Positions 1 to 9,697 of a stretch of DNA of 64,000 nt are shown piece after piece; the first letter of the stretch is position 1, and every line of letters starts with the position of its first letter. Origin of the DNA: Chytridium lagenaria (lineage: Eukaryota > Chytridiomycota > Chytridiomycetes > Chytridiales > Chytridiaceae); the NCBI GenBank assembly GCA_025449115.1, contig JAHLKC010000096.1:62001-126000 (forward strand), in the 5' to 3' direction. The translations under genes and the position numbers were made by a program. The notes beneath the pieces are model-generated. The model was given only the letters and a program-made list of their open reading frames with translations, did not search any database and had not been told where the DNA came from.

Positions 1-703
1 GAAAATTCGCGCGCTTTTTCCACAAACAACGAACGTGAGTGAATATACTCCTCTGCCTATCTATGTCAGAAACATCACAACGTTGCTTACAATTTGATGC
101 TCTAAAGGATCATCCGGATTTGGTTCTGCTAGCAACATCCTTATAGCACCGAAAACCACGTTCAGATTCATTGTTGGCGACCAGCAACCCTGCAAAGTGG
201 TTATTCGGACGTGTCCAGAAAAAACATTGGCAAAGCAATTTTCTGGAAGCGCACCTTCGGGGGCATTTTCAAAACATCAGAGCAGATGCGCCCCTCCGCA
301 TCAACATTAGGATGGTAAACTGGTGTTCGAAAGGAAACTTGAGGAGGTTCGAATGGATATCTAAAAGCAATAAAGGAAAAGGGTTTTTGGGTTATTGTTA
401 TCAGAGCGCATAAACATGCTGACCTGTCAGGAAGTTTTGCCATCAGTTGAAATTTGCATTCTTCATAAGGGCTATTCACCGGTCCCTCGATTTCTGTCGT
501 CTCGCGTTATCATGCTGTTCTGAATGAATAAACGTTCAGCCAGCCACATACCTGCTTGAAATATTCTTCCATCCGCGTCATCAACAGGCCACGCAGTGAT
601 TCCAGGAGGGCATTCTAACGATGGGTGAGAAGGTCCAGATGTTCAGTCTTACCGTTTGTCAACAACTCAATCTCTCGCTTGATCTCGTCAACAGAATCGC
701 CAT
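1..703 (-). CDS. UBE2T: UBE2T-like ubiquitin-conjugating enzyme E2 (partial at C-terminus)
   Basis: E2 of the Fanconi-anaemia type, which with the E3 FANCL monoubiquitinates FANCD2/FANCI in interstrand-crosslink repair. Six exons can be joined with GT-AG introns at about 57-90, 190-254, 361-423, 494-551 and 615-652. The joined product reads PPGITAW, NSPYEECKF, YPFEPPQVSF, TPVYHPNVDAEGRIC (Cys is the catalytic position), DVLKMPPKG and AEPNPDDPL. This matches the human UBE2T core closely, including the PPK(G) after the active site. The C-terminal helix ends at the left window edge. The start is uncertain: the ATG at 703 is one base out of frame with the EIKREIELL helix, so one base is missing or there is an unseen first exon. 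It is divergent to the RBM42-like gene. Another Ubc family is possible, but the local motifs favour UBE2T. Confidence 0.8.
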
Positions 704-747
704 TTCTGTACCCAACTTCTAAAAACTTTTTTTTAAACGTATTTCAA

Positions 748-1643
748 ATGTGGCAACCACCGCAGCAGTATGGAGATCAGGGTTCTTCGAACTCCTACTA
801 CGGTGGCGGAGACTACTTGAGGCAAGACAACGCTGGAACTTACAACCCGATGGATGTTCACATGGCTAGTGGTTTTGTCAGTGCAGCACCGCCCATGGTT
901 GCATCACAACACACCTCAAGTTACCAACAGCCTGCATCACAGTACTCATCCTCCGCGGCAGTTGAGCAATACGATGACATTAAGGAAGTCCCGTACCCTG
1001 AAGGATACGTACCAAAGTCAGCTGCTTCCTTGGAGGAGAAAGCCAGGAAATCCAAGGCATCACTTACCAATGCTCAAGCGATAGCGCAACGATATATTGC
1101 TTCTAAGTACTCTGCCCCAACAAACAAATTCGATTCGAAGAAAAAGAAGAAGATTGTGCGTGCAGCAGGTGGAGAGGTTTGGGAGGATCCGACATTGCAT
1201 GAATGGGATTCTAGTAAGTGTACCAGTTTTATTGCATCAGTTTTATTGCATCAGTTTTATTTATTTACTAATATAAGTTTAAGACGATTTCAGACTTTTC
1301 TGTGGAGATCTCGGGAATGAGGTCACAGACGATATGCTATTCCGAGCCTTTGGAAAGTATCAGTCGTTAATTAAGGCCAAAGTTGTGCGGGATAAGAAGT
1401 CCTCAAAAACAAGAGGGTACGGTTTTGTGAGCTTTAAGGATCCCAATGATTTTGTAAAGGCATTAAGGGAGATGGATGGTTGGTCTGAAATCTTTTGAAC
1501 ACGATAAACTAATATTTGCAGGAAAGTATGTTGGTAATAGGCCAATTAAGCTGCGGAAATCCACCTGGGACGATAGAAATGCCAACCCGAAACAGCTTCA
1601 CAAGACAATTACAGGTCAAGTGATTAAAAAAGATGTAAAATAA
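748..1643 (+). CDS. RBM42: RBM42-like RNA-binding protein (one RRM)
   Basis: Three exons (748-1213, 1284-1478, 1522-1643) join in frame. The N-terminal part is low-complexity, rich in Gln, Tyr, Ser and Pro (starts MWQPPQQYGDQG). Then come a basic linker, the RBM42-specific stretch GGEVWEDPTLHEWD, and one RRM with RNP2 FRLFCGDLG and RNP1 TRGYGFVSF, followed by GKYVGNRPIKLRKSTWDDRN. The order and the short basic tail match RBM42 / yeast-type orthologues, a nuclear RNA-binding protein connected with the spliceosome. The start at 748 is the first ATG that keeps the Gln/Tyr-rich reading frame; the longer upstream reading would overlap the divergent UBE2T-like gene. The ORF ends with VIKKDVK and TAA. 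No disruption seen. Confidence 0.88.
1214..1283 (+). repeat. RBM42-like intron 1 with a duplicated 15-mer
   Basis: The 70-nt intron holds two adjacent copies of a unit reading TTTTATTGCATCAG and part of a third. Removing the intron joins Asp-Ser-Asn-Asp-Phe in frame, so it is a true spacer. It is probably a recent slippage duplication. Confidence 0.6.
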
Positions 1644-1775
1644 CTTGTAAACTTTCATGACCTGGGGATTATACCCCTGCCTGACCGGCCTTTATTCCGC
1701 AAACAAAAAAAGAAAAGAAACATGAGCATGGCATATTTATATGATGAGTAGTAATGTTGGCTTCAATTAACATAA

Positions 1776-4700
1776 TCACAGCTTGGATTTTCCCTTCTTA
1801 ACACCCCATGAGAAGCTTTTGCCAGCAACTGCGGCCTCGCTACCCTCTTCTTGAACCAGAATGCCCGCCAATTTGGCAAGGCGCATCACACGGATTGCGA
1901 CTGTAGCAGTATCACGCCTGTTCTTGCCCTCTCGACGGAATCTTCCAATTTGCTCACACATTTCCCAAAGCTTCCCGTCGGTGTAAATTGGTGCCATGGC
2001 GCAAAACATCTCCTCTTCTGGACATATTTGCTCGTCTTCTTCATCGGCACCCTTCATGGTGAATCCCGTAGGTCTCTCTGTTTCGTCCGGATGTCTTCCA
2101 AGCCGGTCGTCAGTAGACGCATGGTTGTTGTGATGAATAGCAAACGATGAGGCAGCGGCTTTTCTACGCACGGCTTCGTCGTAAACTGTGGTTACGGCTG
2201 GTGGAGATGGAATTACAGTGGCCGTCTTTTTCCCCTTTTGAACGACTTGTTGCGGTATGGCAGGGAGCGGCTGCTTTGGATACCATTCACGGTTAAGTGC
2301 AACCCACGTAACGTTTTCCGTTTTCGACTGTCCTGAACTAGCTCCTGCTGCTGGGCCCTTCCGATATTGTATTACACCCATTTCCTTCAGACGGATGAAA
2401 GCGTTTTTAAGGGTTTCTTTGTTAACAGCCTCAAAATATGACAGATCACCTGTATGATTAAGCAAAAAAGAAAGGAAAAGGACAAGAACCTTCGTAATAA
2501 AGAGATTTGCCAAAGAACTGTGCCCTATTTGTAAAAGTGCGATCATCGAACCAAACAAGATTGTCCGTAAAGCGTTCCGGAATCAGAGTGAAGCAAGCGA
2601 TAGCGGCAAGCCAGTAGGTCTCAAGAAAAGGCCACAAAAGGAAGCAATAGAAATCTGAGCACCTGTTAGTTGCAATACATTTCATCTATGTTACCAAACG
2701 TCTCTCGTCCAATCCGTCGCTCTTCAGGACTTAAAGTTATCCATCTTCGGCCAGTGGGAAGGCCATCGGTACCAACTTCATCATCCACCGCAAACACATC
2801 AAGGGCGGTCATCTGCTCTATCGTCCTTTCTAAATTTTCGTGCAGTCCACCAGGTCCATAGATGAATTCAGACTTCAACAATTGAGAGATAAAGGAGACA
2901 TCGTTCTCCAAATTAGGTACCACCAGAATCCGTTGATTATGAACTGGTCCGCCTGCTTTCACAGTTGCGTACATAGCCGTTGATAAAATGGCTACGATGA
3001 CGAGTCAATAAAAGAAAAGACGACAGAGTACTCTGCATTACCTTCGTTAATAAATAGATGGATAACTTGATTTCTGTAAAAGCTGAGCTCAAATCGCTTC
3101 ACCGGGTAGTAAACGGGCTCTAAAAGATCTTGCCGCTGCCCAATAAGATCTCTAAGAACTTGAATAGCTCGGTCGACAACCCATGTCGTTGAATTTCCAC
3201 CGAAATCCGCAACATTTCCACCCTTCAAAGTCACAGTGCGTCTTAACCTATTGACTTTACGAATAAGTTCGTCCCGACCAACTCCGCGACCGCGAAGTGT
3301 CAAAATGACGGTGCCAACTTTTTACGTATGTCATTACAAATTGGTAAAGGGGACAATTTAAGCTATCTTACCAAGAGCGGTGGGCATGACAACACTAACC
3401 GCGTTGATTGAAGATAAGACCTGATAACCTAAGGTCTGAAGCAAAAGGTTGCGATGATCCACGCTGGACACAGGATTGAATCCAACCCCACGTCGGACAG
3501 ACTCGTTTCCAACGTATTCGCGCAGAGAGAAAGGTGTGGAAAAACGCACATCAATACGTCCCCATTTAAACTAAAACTTATAATTATTTTATGTACAAAG
3601 CAAGGGAAATACCTGCAGAATATTAAGATTGTTCATAAGTTGGAATAAGCTCTCTTTTTCTTTTGGTGTTCCCAATAACTCGCTAACATAGCTCTCCGTT
3701 TCAATCACCTTGTCGTAGCCAATACTCATTGGAACAATAATAGCGTCCTTAACTCGATCGCTCAAGATAGCCTCGAGAATAATTTTAAGGATTCCAAACT
3801 TCGGCTGCAGCAACTTTCCAATTCGCGATCGGGTGCCTTCAACGAAGGCTTCAATGTTATGGCCCCTAGTGAGCAACAGCTGAATAGAAATTAATGACAC
3901 ACAGAGACACAAAACTAACTTCAATGTATTCCCGCATAATCGTGGTATACATGCTGTCGTCTCCCCATTGCCGACGGATGAAGAATGCGCCAGAATGTTT
4001 CAACATACTGCCAACAACAGGAAGATTTAAATTGTCACCTGCAGCGATATGGGGAAGCGCTAGGCCAAGGCGATAAAAGATGTAGGAAATGACCAAGTAG
4101 TCAACATGTGACTTATGACACGGAAGGAAGATTAAGGATAAATTGTTCTTTTCAGCCATTTCTGCCCATTTTTTTAGCTTGTACTAAATTAGAACTTGAT
4201 CAAAACACGAAAGGCGAACCTCAAAAAATTCGCTTTCCCGAATATGAATTCCTTGATGATACATGCGAACCAGAATATTATTCACTGAAAAAGCAACGAA
4301 CCTATCTAATGTCAGAGAATATATCTTTATCTACACGAACTTGATCACGCTCATCCTATTCATGTCGGCGACCATCCCATCGATAATTTTTATTGCTGTA
4401 GCCCAGGCTTCAGTCTCCAGGTCCTCAAGAGTTGGCTCCTTTTTCGTGGCTTGCCCGTGCCGTGTTTTTTTGAATGGTTGTGCAGCTTTCAGCTTCCTCT
4501 CGGCTAAACTTTTGACTAAAGTCTTGACTTTCAAAGTCATCAATATCAAGATTTTGATGCTCAATGCCGAACTTACTCCGATCAGAGGTCATGAGGGCAT
4601 TACGGATCTCAACGGAGTACTCTGGGTAGAAAATGCGGGCGCCAATGTAGTTTTGATAAGAGCGCCATCCCTAAACATCTGTTACGGGTGTGTTAAATCA

Positions 4701-4960
4701 AACAAGTCTGTACCGTTCCCGTGTAGAATGCAGATGATTCTGCAGTCAAACGAATGATGAAACCAAAAGGATCTGAACGGAAGCGACCAAGCTTGGCCCC
4801 GCCACTGTTTAAATGTCTCAAAATCATCCTTTCGGACTCCACTATGAACTTACGCAAGATTTGTACTCTCTCTCGTTCTTAAAACTTCTCCTCCTGGTAT
4901 GGTGTCGTGCACCTCCGCATGTTCGGATGCTACATGAGCGTTCTCTTTCGAACCCGCCAT
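1776..4960 (-). CDS. GNPAT: Dihydroxyacetone-phosphate / glycerol-3-phosphate acyltransferase, GNPAT-type, with C-terminal SKL
   Basis: Acylates DHAP (or glycerol-3-phosphate), the first step of ether-lipid synthesis in peroxisomes. The many-exon product starts MAGSKENAHVASEHAE; the first intron opens GTAAGT after STNLA. Acyltransferase motifs appear in order: motif I CHKSHVDYL (HX4D catalytic pair), motif II GAFFIRRQ, motif III FVEGTRSR, motif IV IVPMSIGYDKV. A long GPAT/DHAPAT C-terminal region follows, with FGKIDVRFSTPFSLREY-like and LVWFDDRTF segments and a GTDGLPTGRRWITLS stretch. The last residues are GKSKL-stop, a canonical PTS1. Introns of 33-62 nt account for every frame change, so no lesion is needed. 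The start lies 17 bp from the start of the divergent hydrolase. PTS1 plus family argue for the peroxisomal DHAPAT rather than mitochondrial GPAT. Confidence 0.88.
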
Positions 4961-4977
4961 CCTGTCGGTAACAGGAA
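4961..4977. promoter_or_regulatory. Very short divergent intergenic gap between GNPAT-like and hydrolase genes
   Basis: Only 17 bp separate the two proposed start codons. The 5' leaders and promoters must therefore overlap the neighbouring coding region, or one protein starts further downstream than proposed. Confidence 0.4.
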
Positions 4978-5883
4978 ATGACTCAATACCAAACCTTGTG
5001 CCCCAAAAAAATTGTTCGCGAAGAGATGGGGGTGTTCAATGTACAATTTGACGTTGATCCATATCAAGGCCTTGATCTCTACTTCCCCAGCGATGTCCCA
5101 AAGAGTAGTCACTCACGCATGGTGATATTTATTCATGGTGGCGCGTGGAGGGCGAACAAACGAGCTGATTTCAATTTCATCGGAGAGACATTCAGCCAGC
5201 AGTATGGGTTGCCCGTGGCTGTCCTCGGGTATCGACTGTCTACTTTGAATGAGGCCGGGGTTCCGCAAGTGCGCCATCCATCTCACGTTTCGGACGCGGC
5301 AGCAGGTATCGCATGGATCTTAGCTTCTACTGTACATCGGTTACAAGACTCGGCGTCCGCCAGTGAAGCCAACCAGATCATAAATAGCATGAACTTGAAG
5401 GAGCTTATAGTTGTCGGCCATTCAGCTGGAGCCCAGATGGGTGGCATTATCGCTTTCAAGCCTAGCTTCCTTGAGGAAGCTCTTTTTAATCGCTTCCATC
5501 TTTGGAAAGTTGAGCAACCTGACGTCAGCCCTCTCATTAAACTGATTTCTGGATACATTGGCTGCGAGGGAATCTACGACATCCCTCAACTAATCGAAGA
5601 ATATCCGGACTACAAGGGCTTCGTATGGCAAGCGTTTGGCAACGCGGAAGATGGTCTTTGGGAAGAAGGCTCGCCTGCGCGATTGGTGCCACAGCTACCA
5701 AGCAAGCAAACCGAGTTTCCTCATCATCTGGTGCTTCAAAGTCTGCAGGATGAGCTTTTGACCCCTTCTCAGTCGACTCTTTGGCTTTCTCATTTAACGC
5801 ATCATGCTATCGCCCATATTTATAATGATCAATCGCTTAAAGGAAAACATGATGATGTTTTAAAAGAACCCGCGTTTTTTTGA
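4978..5883 (+). CDS. Alpha/beta hydrolase, kynurenine formamidase-like
   Basis: Intronless 301-aa ORF with an alpha/beta hydrolase fold. The oxyanion motif HGGAW is at residues 53-57, the nucleophile elbow GHSAG at 147-151 (Ser149), and the acid and base are probably in the LQDELLTP and KGKHDDVL segments near the C-terminus. HGGAW with this length and spacing fits arylformamidase (BNA7: N-formyl-kynurenine to kynurenine plus formate, tryptophan catabolism); the isoprenylcysteine methylesterase branch is similar. The ATG at 4978 is the first in frame and is followed by a conserved-looking N-terminus. No signal peptide is seen, so it is likely cytosolic. The substrate is inferred from family resemblance only. 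Confidence 0.75.
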   Translation: MTQYQTLCPKKIVREEMGVFNVQFDVDPYQGLDLYFPSDVPKSSHSRMVIFIHGGAWRANKRADFNFIGETFSQQYGLPVAVLGYRLSTLNEAGVPQVRHPSHVSDAAAGIAWILASTVHRLQDSASASEANQIINSMNLKELIVVGHSAGAQMGGIIAFKPSFLEEALFNRFHLWKVEQPDVSPLIKLISGYIGCEGIYDIPQLIEEYPDYKGFVWQAFGNAEDGLWEEGSPARLVPQLPSKQTEFPHHLVLQSLQDELLTPSQSTLWLSHLTHHAIAHIYNDQSLKGKHDDVLKEPAFF

Positions 5884-6000
5884 GGCAGTAATGCAGTTTT
5901 TTTCCAAAGAATAAAAGAAAAGTCTTATAATAGTCGGGTTTATTGCCAATCACGCAATCAACTTATAAATTTGCTTTGGTTATGCGATTAGTAACTTGAG

Positions 6001-8231
6001 ATGATGGCTGATTCTTCCAGTTATGATGATGGTGTGGGCTTTCGAAGACGACTTCTAACTGCTTGAAGGAGGGTATTACTACCTAACCCAAGATGGAGAG
6101 ACTACATTTGGCTCAGTGCGGGCGGCACCTGATTCAGTCCTTGTCTTAACAGTCAAGATGGATCCTGGAGTGTTGATAGTTAAGTTTCAGCATACTAAAC
6201 TTTAAACTAAATTCATTCTATTTAGCACGCTATGACGAATTTACTCCGACAGCATCTAAGGTCTTGGAAGAGCGCAAATACTATGGAATAATAGTTTATC
6301 CCTATTTATTGCCTTGAATCTAATGGCAAACCTGAATAGGTGTGATAACCTTGAGTTTGAAAACTAGTGGTTGTAATTACCGACAGAGAGCTGGCTGCTA
6401 GAATTAAGGAAGATCTGTCTGGCGAGTTACCGGTATTAGATTTATTACAGTGTAAGTAATGATACTCAGCTCAGCGCCTTTATAACATCTTTTCAGCTTC
6501 AAGCGGACAGTTTTAACATTGGACCAAGTAAGTATTCTGCTTTACCATTAAACTCATTAATCATATACTTGCTTCAGGAGGAGCACGAAAGGGTCATTAC
6601 GCAATCTTTAACGCGTTTGTTAACTTCGGGCAAACCTTCTACTCCATTGACGTGACCTTACTAATGGACCTCAGCGATTTTGCAGAAAGGCTTTCGTCAA
6701 CAATCCCGCTCAACTTCCCAATTGTGACAGCGATATGAAGTCTTTGCGACAGATCGAGAAGAGATTTCTGTTCAATCGAAGAATTCTAGCGCTCTTTTGA
6801 GACCGGAAGCAGCACCTTTTATACTCCCGATCGTGCATGGATTCGTGGGCTCAACAACGCTGACACTGGATAATTCGAAAATTCATATTGTAGTTGTTTC
6901 TCGTATCGCGACATTGCGACCAAGCATTTTAGAATGTGGAGTTGATCACAATGGAGAAGCGGCAAGGGAGGTTGAGACTGAGACCATGATATTTTCGCGA
7001 AAGCGAATATCTTCATTTCGGATGGTTCGCGGTTCTGTTCCGCTTTTTTGGACTAGCGACGATGAGGAAGATGCAACCGCCTTCGAATTTCTCAAATCAC
7101 CTGAAAGCAAGGAAGCTTTGGAACGGCATTTAAACATGCTTTCTACCTTCTACGGGGGAGATATTGCGGTAGTAGATCTGCTTCGCTTGGATAAAAAGAT
7201 CGAAGTGACTTTGGGAAGAGCTCTTGAGGATTGTCTTCTTGCAATGAATCGGAACGACGTTGAATATTTCCACTGTAACGGAGCTGCAATCAAGCCCGGA
7301 ACTTGCGCTTTAAGCAGATTTTGAAAGAACTGCAAAGGCCTCTTTCGCGGCAGCAATTCTTCAGTTCCGCTATTGACGGTCTTGGAGCATTTATTGGAAA
7401 GTCAACATCACAGCGAGGAATATTTCGGTAAGACCTTCTTCCTCATTCTCGCAACTCACAAGAAACAAACACAGAGTAGATTGCTTTGATGGCATAGATT
7501 TCACTAACATCATGCAGTATCATATTGCTTTGGAAGCAATATCAAAAATGCTTGATTTCATGAAGCTACCATGCCTTCTTTCGAAGACTGATCTAAACAA
7601 AGTAGCACTGCTCTGGGCCGCAAACGGAGATTCTTTATCCATGAGCTTTATGGGAACAACATCGCTTCCCCTCTAAACGGAATCTTTACATATCTTCGGC
7701 TCCAAGTCTCATTTCCTGGTCAATATCCCATGCAAAAGACGCAGTAATATCTATAACGCGATCTTACTTGGAAAATATACAGCGCGATAATCGACAAGAA
7801 TCTTATGACATCCTTTTTGGAGATGAATTTTCCATGGACTTTGCGGCTGAAGACCAGGAAGACGATTCTCTTCAAGCTCTAAAAAGATCCAAACTCGCTA
7901 TCCTGAAGCGCACATGCACTACGATGAAAGAAAACTCTCAAATGACACCCATCGCAACAATTCTTTTCCTTCGTCGCATACTCGCCCCAAAGAGATTAAG
8001 AACATGAGAACATTTGGCGCGGCATTTATCTGGGTAGCTCTGTTCAAGGTTATGAAAAAGGTGTATCCGGAAGCTATGAAATTCCGACGATCGTCAAGCT
8101 GTGCCGCAATGTTTGCACTCCCCACGGGATTACAAAAGGCTCCTTACAGGAGCTCCATAGCAGACATTCTTGACGCTTTTGGTGAATCTGGGCAGAAGAA
8201 TCCAGCACCAGTTCGAAAGATGTCACAATAG
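6001..8231 (+). CDS. SAC-domain phosphoinositide phosphatase-like locus, frame-broken and with altered active site
   Basis: Reads as a SAC domain of the synaptojanin/Inp5x sort (phosphoinositide phosphatase at membranes) but not in one frame. Ordered matches: GYYYLTQDGETTFGS (about 6080), VVVITDRELAARIKEDL (6367), FYSIDVTLL (6640), RFLFNRRIL (6770), FILPIVHGFVGS (6820), GVDHNGEAAREVETE (6940), MVRGSVPLFW (7020), HLNMLSTFYGGDIAVVDLL (7130), LLWAANGDSLS (7612), then ITRSYLENIQRDNRQESYD (7755) and a tail to 8231. About eight single-base shifts are needed, nearly all at runs of 3-5 identical bases. The catalytic CX5R-T loop, normally CLDCLDRTN, reads CFDGIDFTN at 7489, so Arg and the second Cys are absent. 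No 5-phosphatase domain follows. It may be a pseudogene, a catalytically dead SAC protein, or a poorly sequenced gene. Confidence 0.65.
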
Positions 8232-8415
8232 GGAGAACCCCATAATCACTTGAGAAAGTTGTCACTGCCTCATCTCAATAAAAGCAACTGAAGTCACGTG
8301 ATCATTCATGACATTCATTTCATTCTTGATTCCACATACAGCAAGTCTTCATGGGAGGAGCTCCAGAGGGTGCCCTAGATCCCACAGTAAGAGCTCAAGC
8401 TAATGTTCTTGTCAA

Positions 8416-9644
8416 ATGTTCACAATCGATCAGGTTGATCTGGTGTTTGATGATATCTTGGAGCATTGCATCTATGAAGTCATCTTTGAGGCGCACAGAG
8501 AGGACAAGCTCTACAAAACCCCCTGTCAAATCTGCCATACGCGGTATGCCTGAGAATTAACTATCCTCTTTCTAAAATACTTTTGACTCTTAATGTAGAT
8601 ATTTGGTATGCATTTTCTATAATTTAAATTGTAATGACCATGCCCAACAGTAAACGGCAGGCCGGGAATTGACATATTTGGCAACAACCTCACTACAACG
8701 AACGAACGATTTAAATGCCTACATTGCGGTAATCTTTTTCCCCACAATCGCTATACAATTCATCTTGAGAACTGCCTTGGCATGGGTCGGAAAACTCGAG
8801 TTCGAAAGTATATAATGCTTGCGCAATCTCCATTCACGATTTTAAGGTCAACAACGGCTCCTGCTGAACGGAATTCATCACCCGTGCACAATGAATCCGA
8901 ACCAGACGAAGTTACAGAGAAAAAAAGTGAGTATTGTTTACATGCGGGTTTGAGCTAACCCTTTTAATTTTGGGTTTACAGAGAAACGAAAGGTGAGACT
9001 CAATCAATCAGACAACTATTACTGAAAAGGATTAGTCTTCACCTCTTCGTGAGCCTCATGTTAAGAAGGTGAAAACAGGTATTTTAGTTGTTTTCTTCGT
9101 TTTTTTTGTTTTTTTTGGGGTGGAAGGGTTTACTAAGCGCGATAGATTCAACCAATTCTAGTGTTACAAGAGTGAGTTAGCTCTTCTACTCTTGTGTGAA
9201 TGCTTTAATATTCTAACATCAAGTTGTTGACACTCGCGCATATCTATCACTTTACGGCTGATAGGCAGGTTTGTAAAATTTCGCATCGAGTTTCTTTATA
9301 GAACAGATTTCGTCATCCTTTCCTTTTCCATTTACATCCTTTTAACCCTAACCAATATTGATTAATTCCTTTAATAAGGACAAGGTATCAAGCAGCTTCC
9401 AGTCACAATATCTGAGGCTGGCTATGTGCAGCCATCCTTCTCGGGAAAGACATTGCCTCCAACGGCTGGTTTAAAAAAAATACCAGGAAAGGGGATCATC
9501 AAAGGCAAAAAACTGCCTCACCCACCACAATCGTTTTTTAGGTAAGAATGGGTTTACGCGCCTGGCATTGTAGTAACCATAATATCTGACGTCTCTAGTG
9601 CGGAAACGGATTCTGAGGATGAGGATGGCATGGTCGTGGAATGA
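8416..9644 (+). CDS. SGF11: SGF11/ATXN7L3-like SAGA deubiquitinase-module subunit
   Basis: Adaptor of the SAGA histone H2B deubiquitinase module. The N-terminal helix MFTIDQVDLVFDDILEHC continues into FEAHREDKLYKTPCQICHTR. A 5' splice site at GTATGCC (about 8544) then joins to PGIDIFGNN. The SGF11 zinc finger follows as CLHCGNLFPHNRYTIHLENCLGMGRKTR (Cys-Cys-His-Cys ligands visible). The C-terminal exons read LPVTISEAGYVQPSFSGKTLPP (at 9400) and AETDSEDEDGMVVE-stop (9600-9644). FEAHRE...PGIDIFG...HLENCLGMGR is the hallmark ATXN7L3/SGF11 order. At least five introns are present, one of about 300 nt near 9080-9390 that may hide a further exon. Longer than yeast SGF11 because of the C-terminal tail. 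Confidence 0.85.
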
Positions 9645-9697
9645 GTACAAAATTATTGATGAGGGCAAGCAGCAAGAAGTTTAAAAATTGTCAGGCA

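Noticed and set aside
6001..8231. Full synaptojanin (SAC plus inositol 5-phosphatase)
   Set aside because: No 5-phosphatase motifs follow the SAC-like region; the next gene is SGF11.
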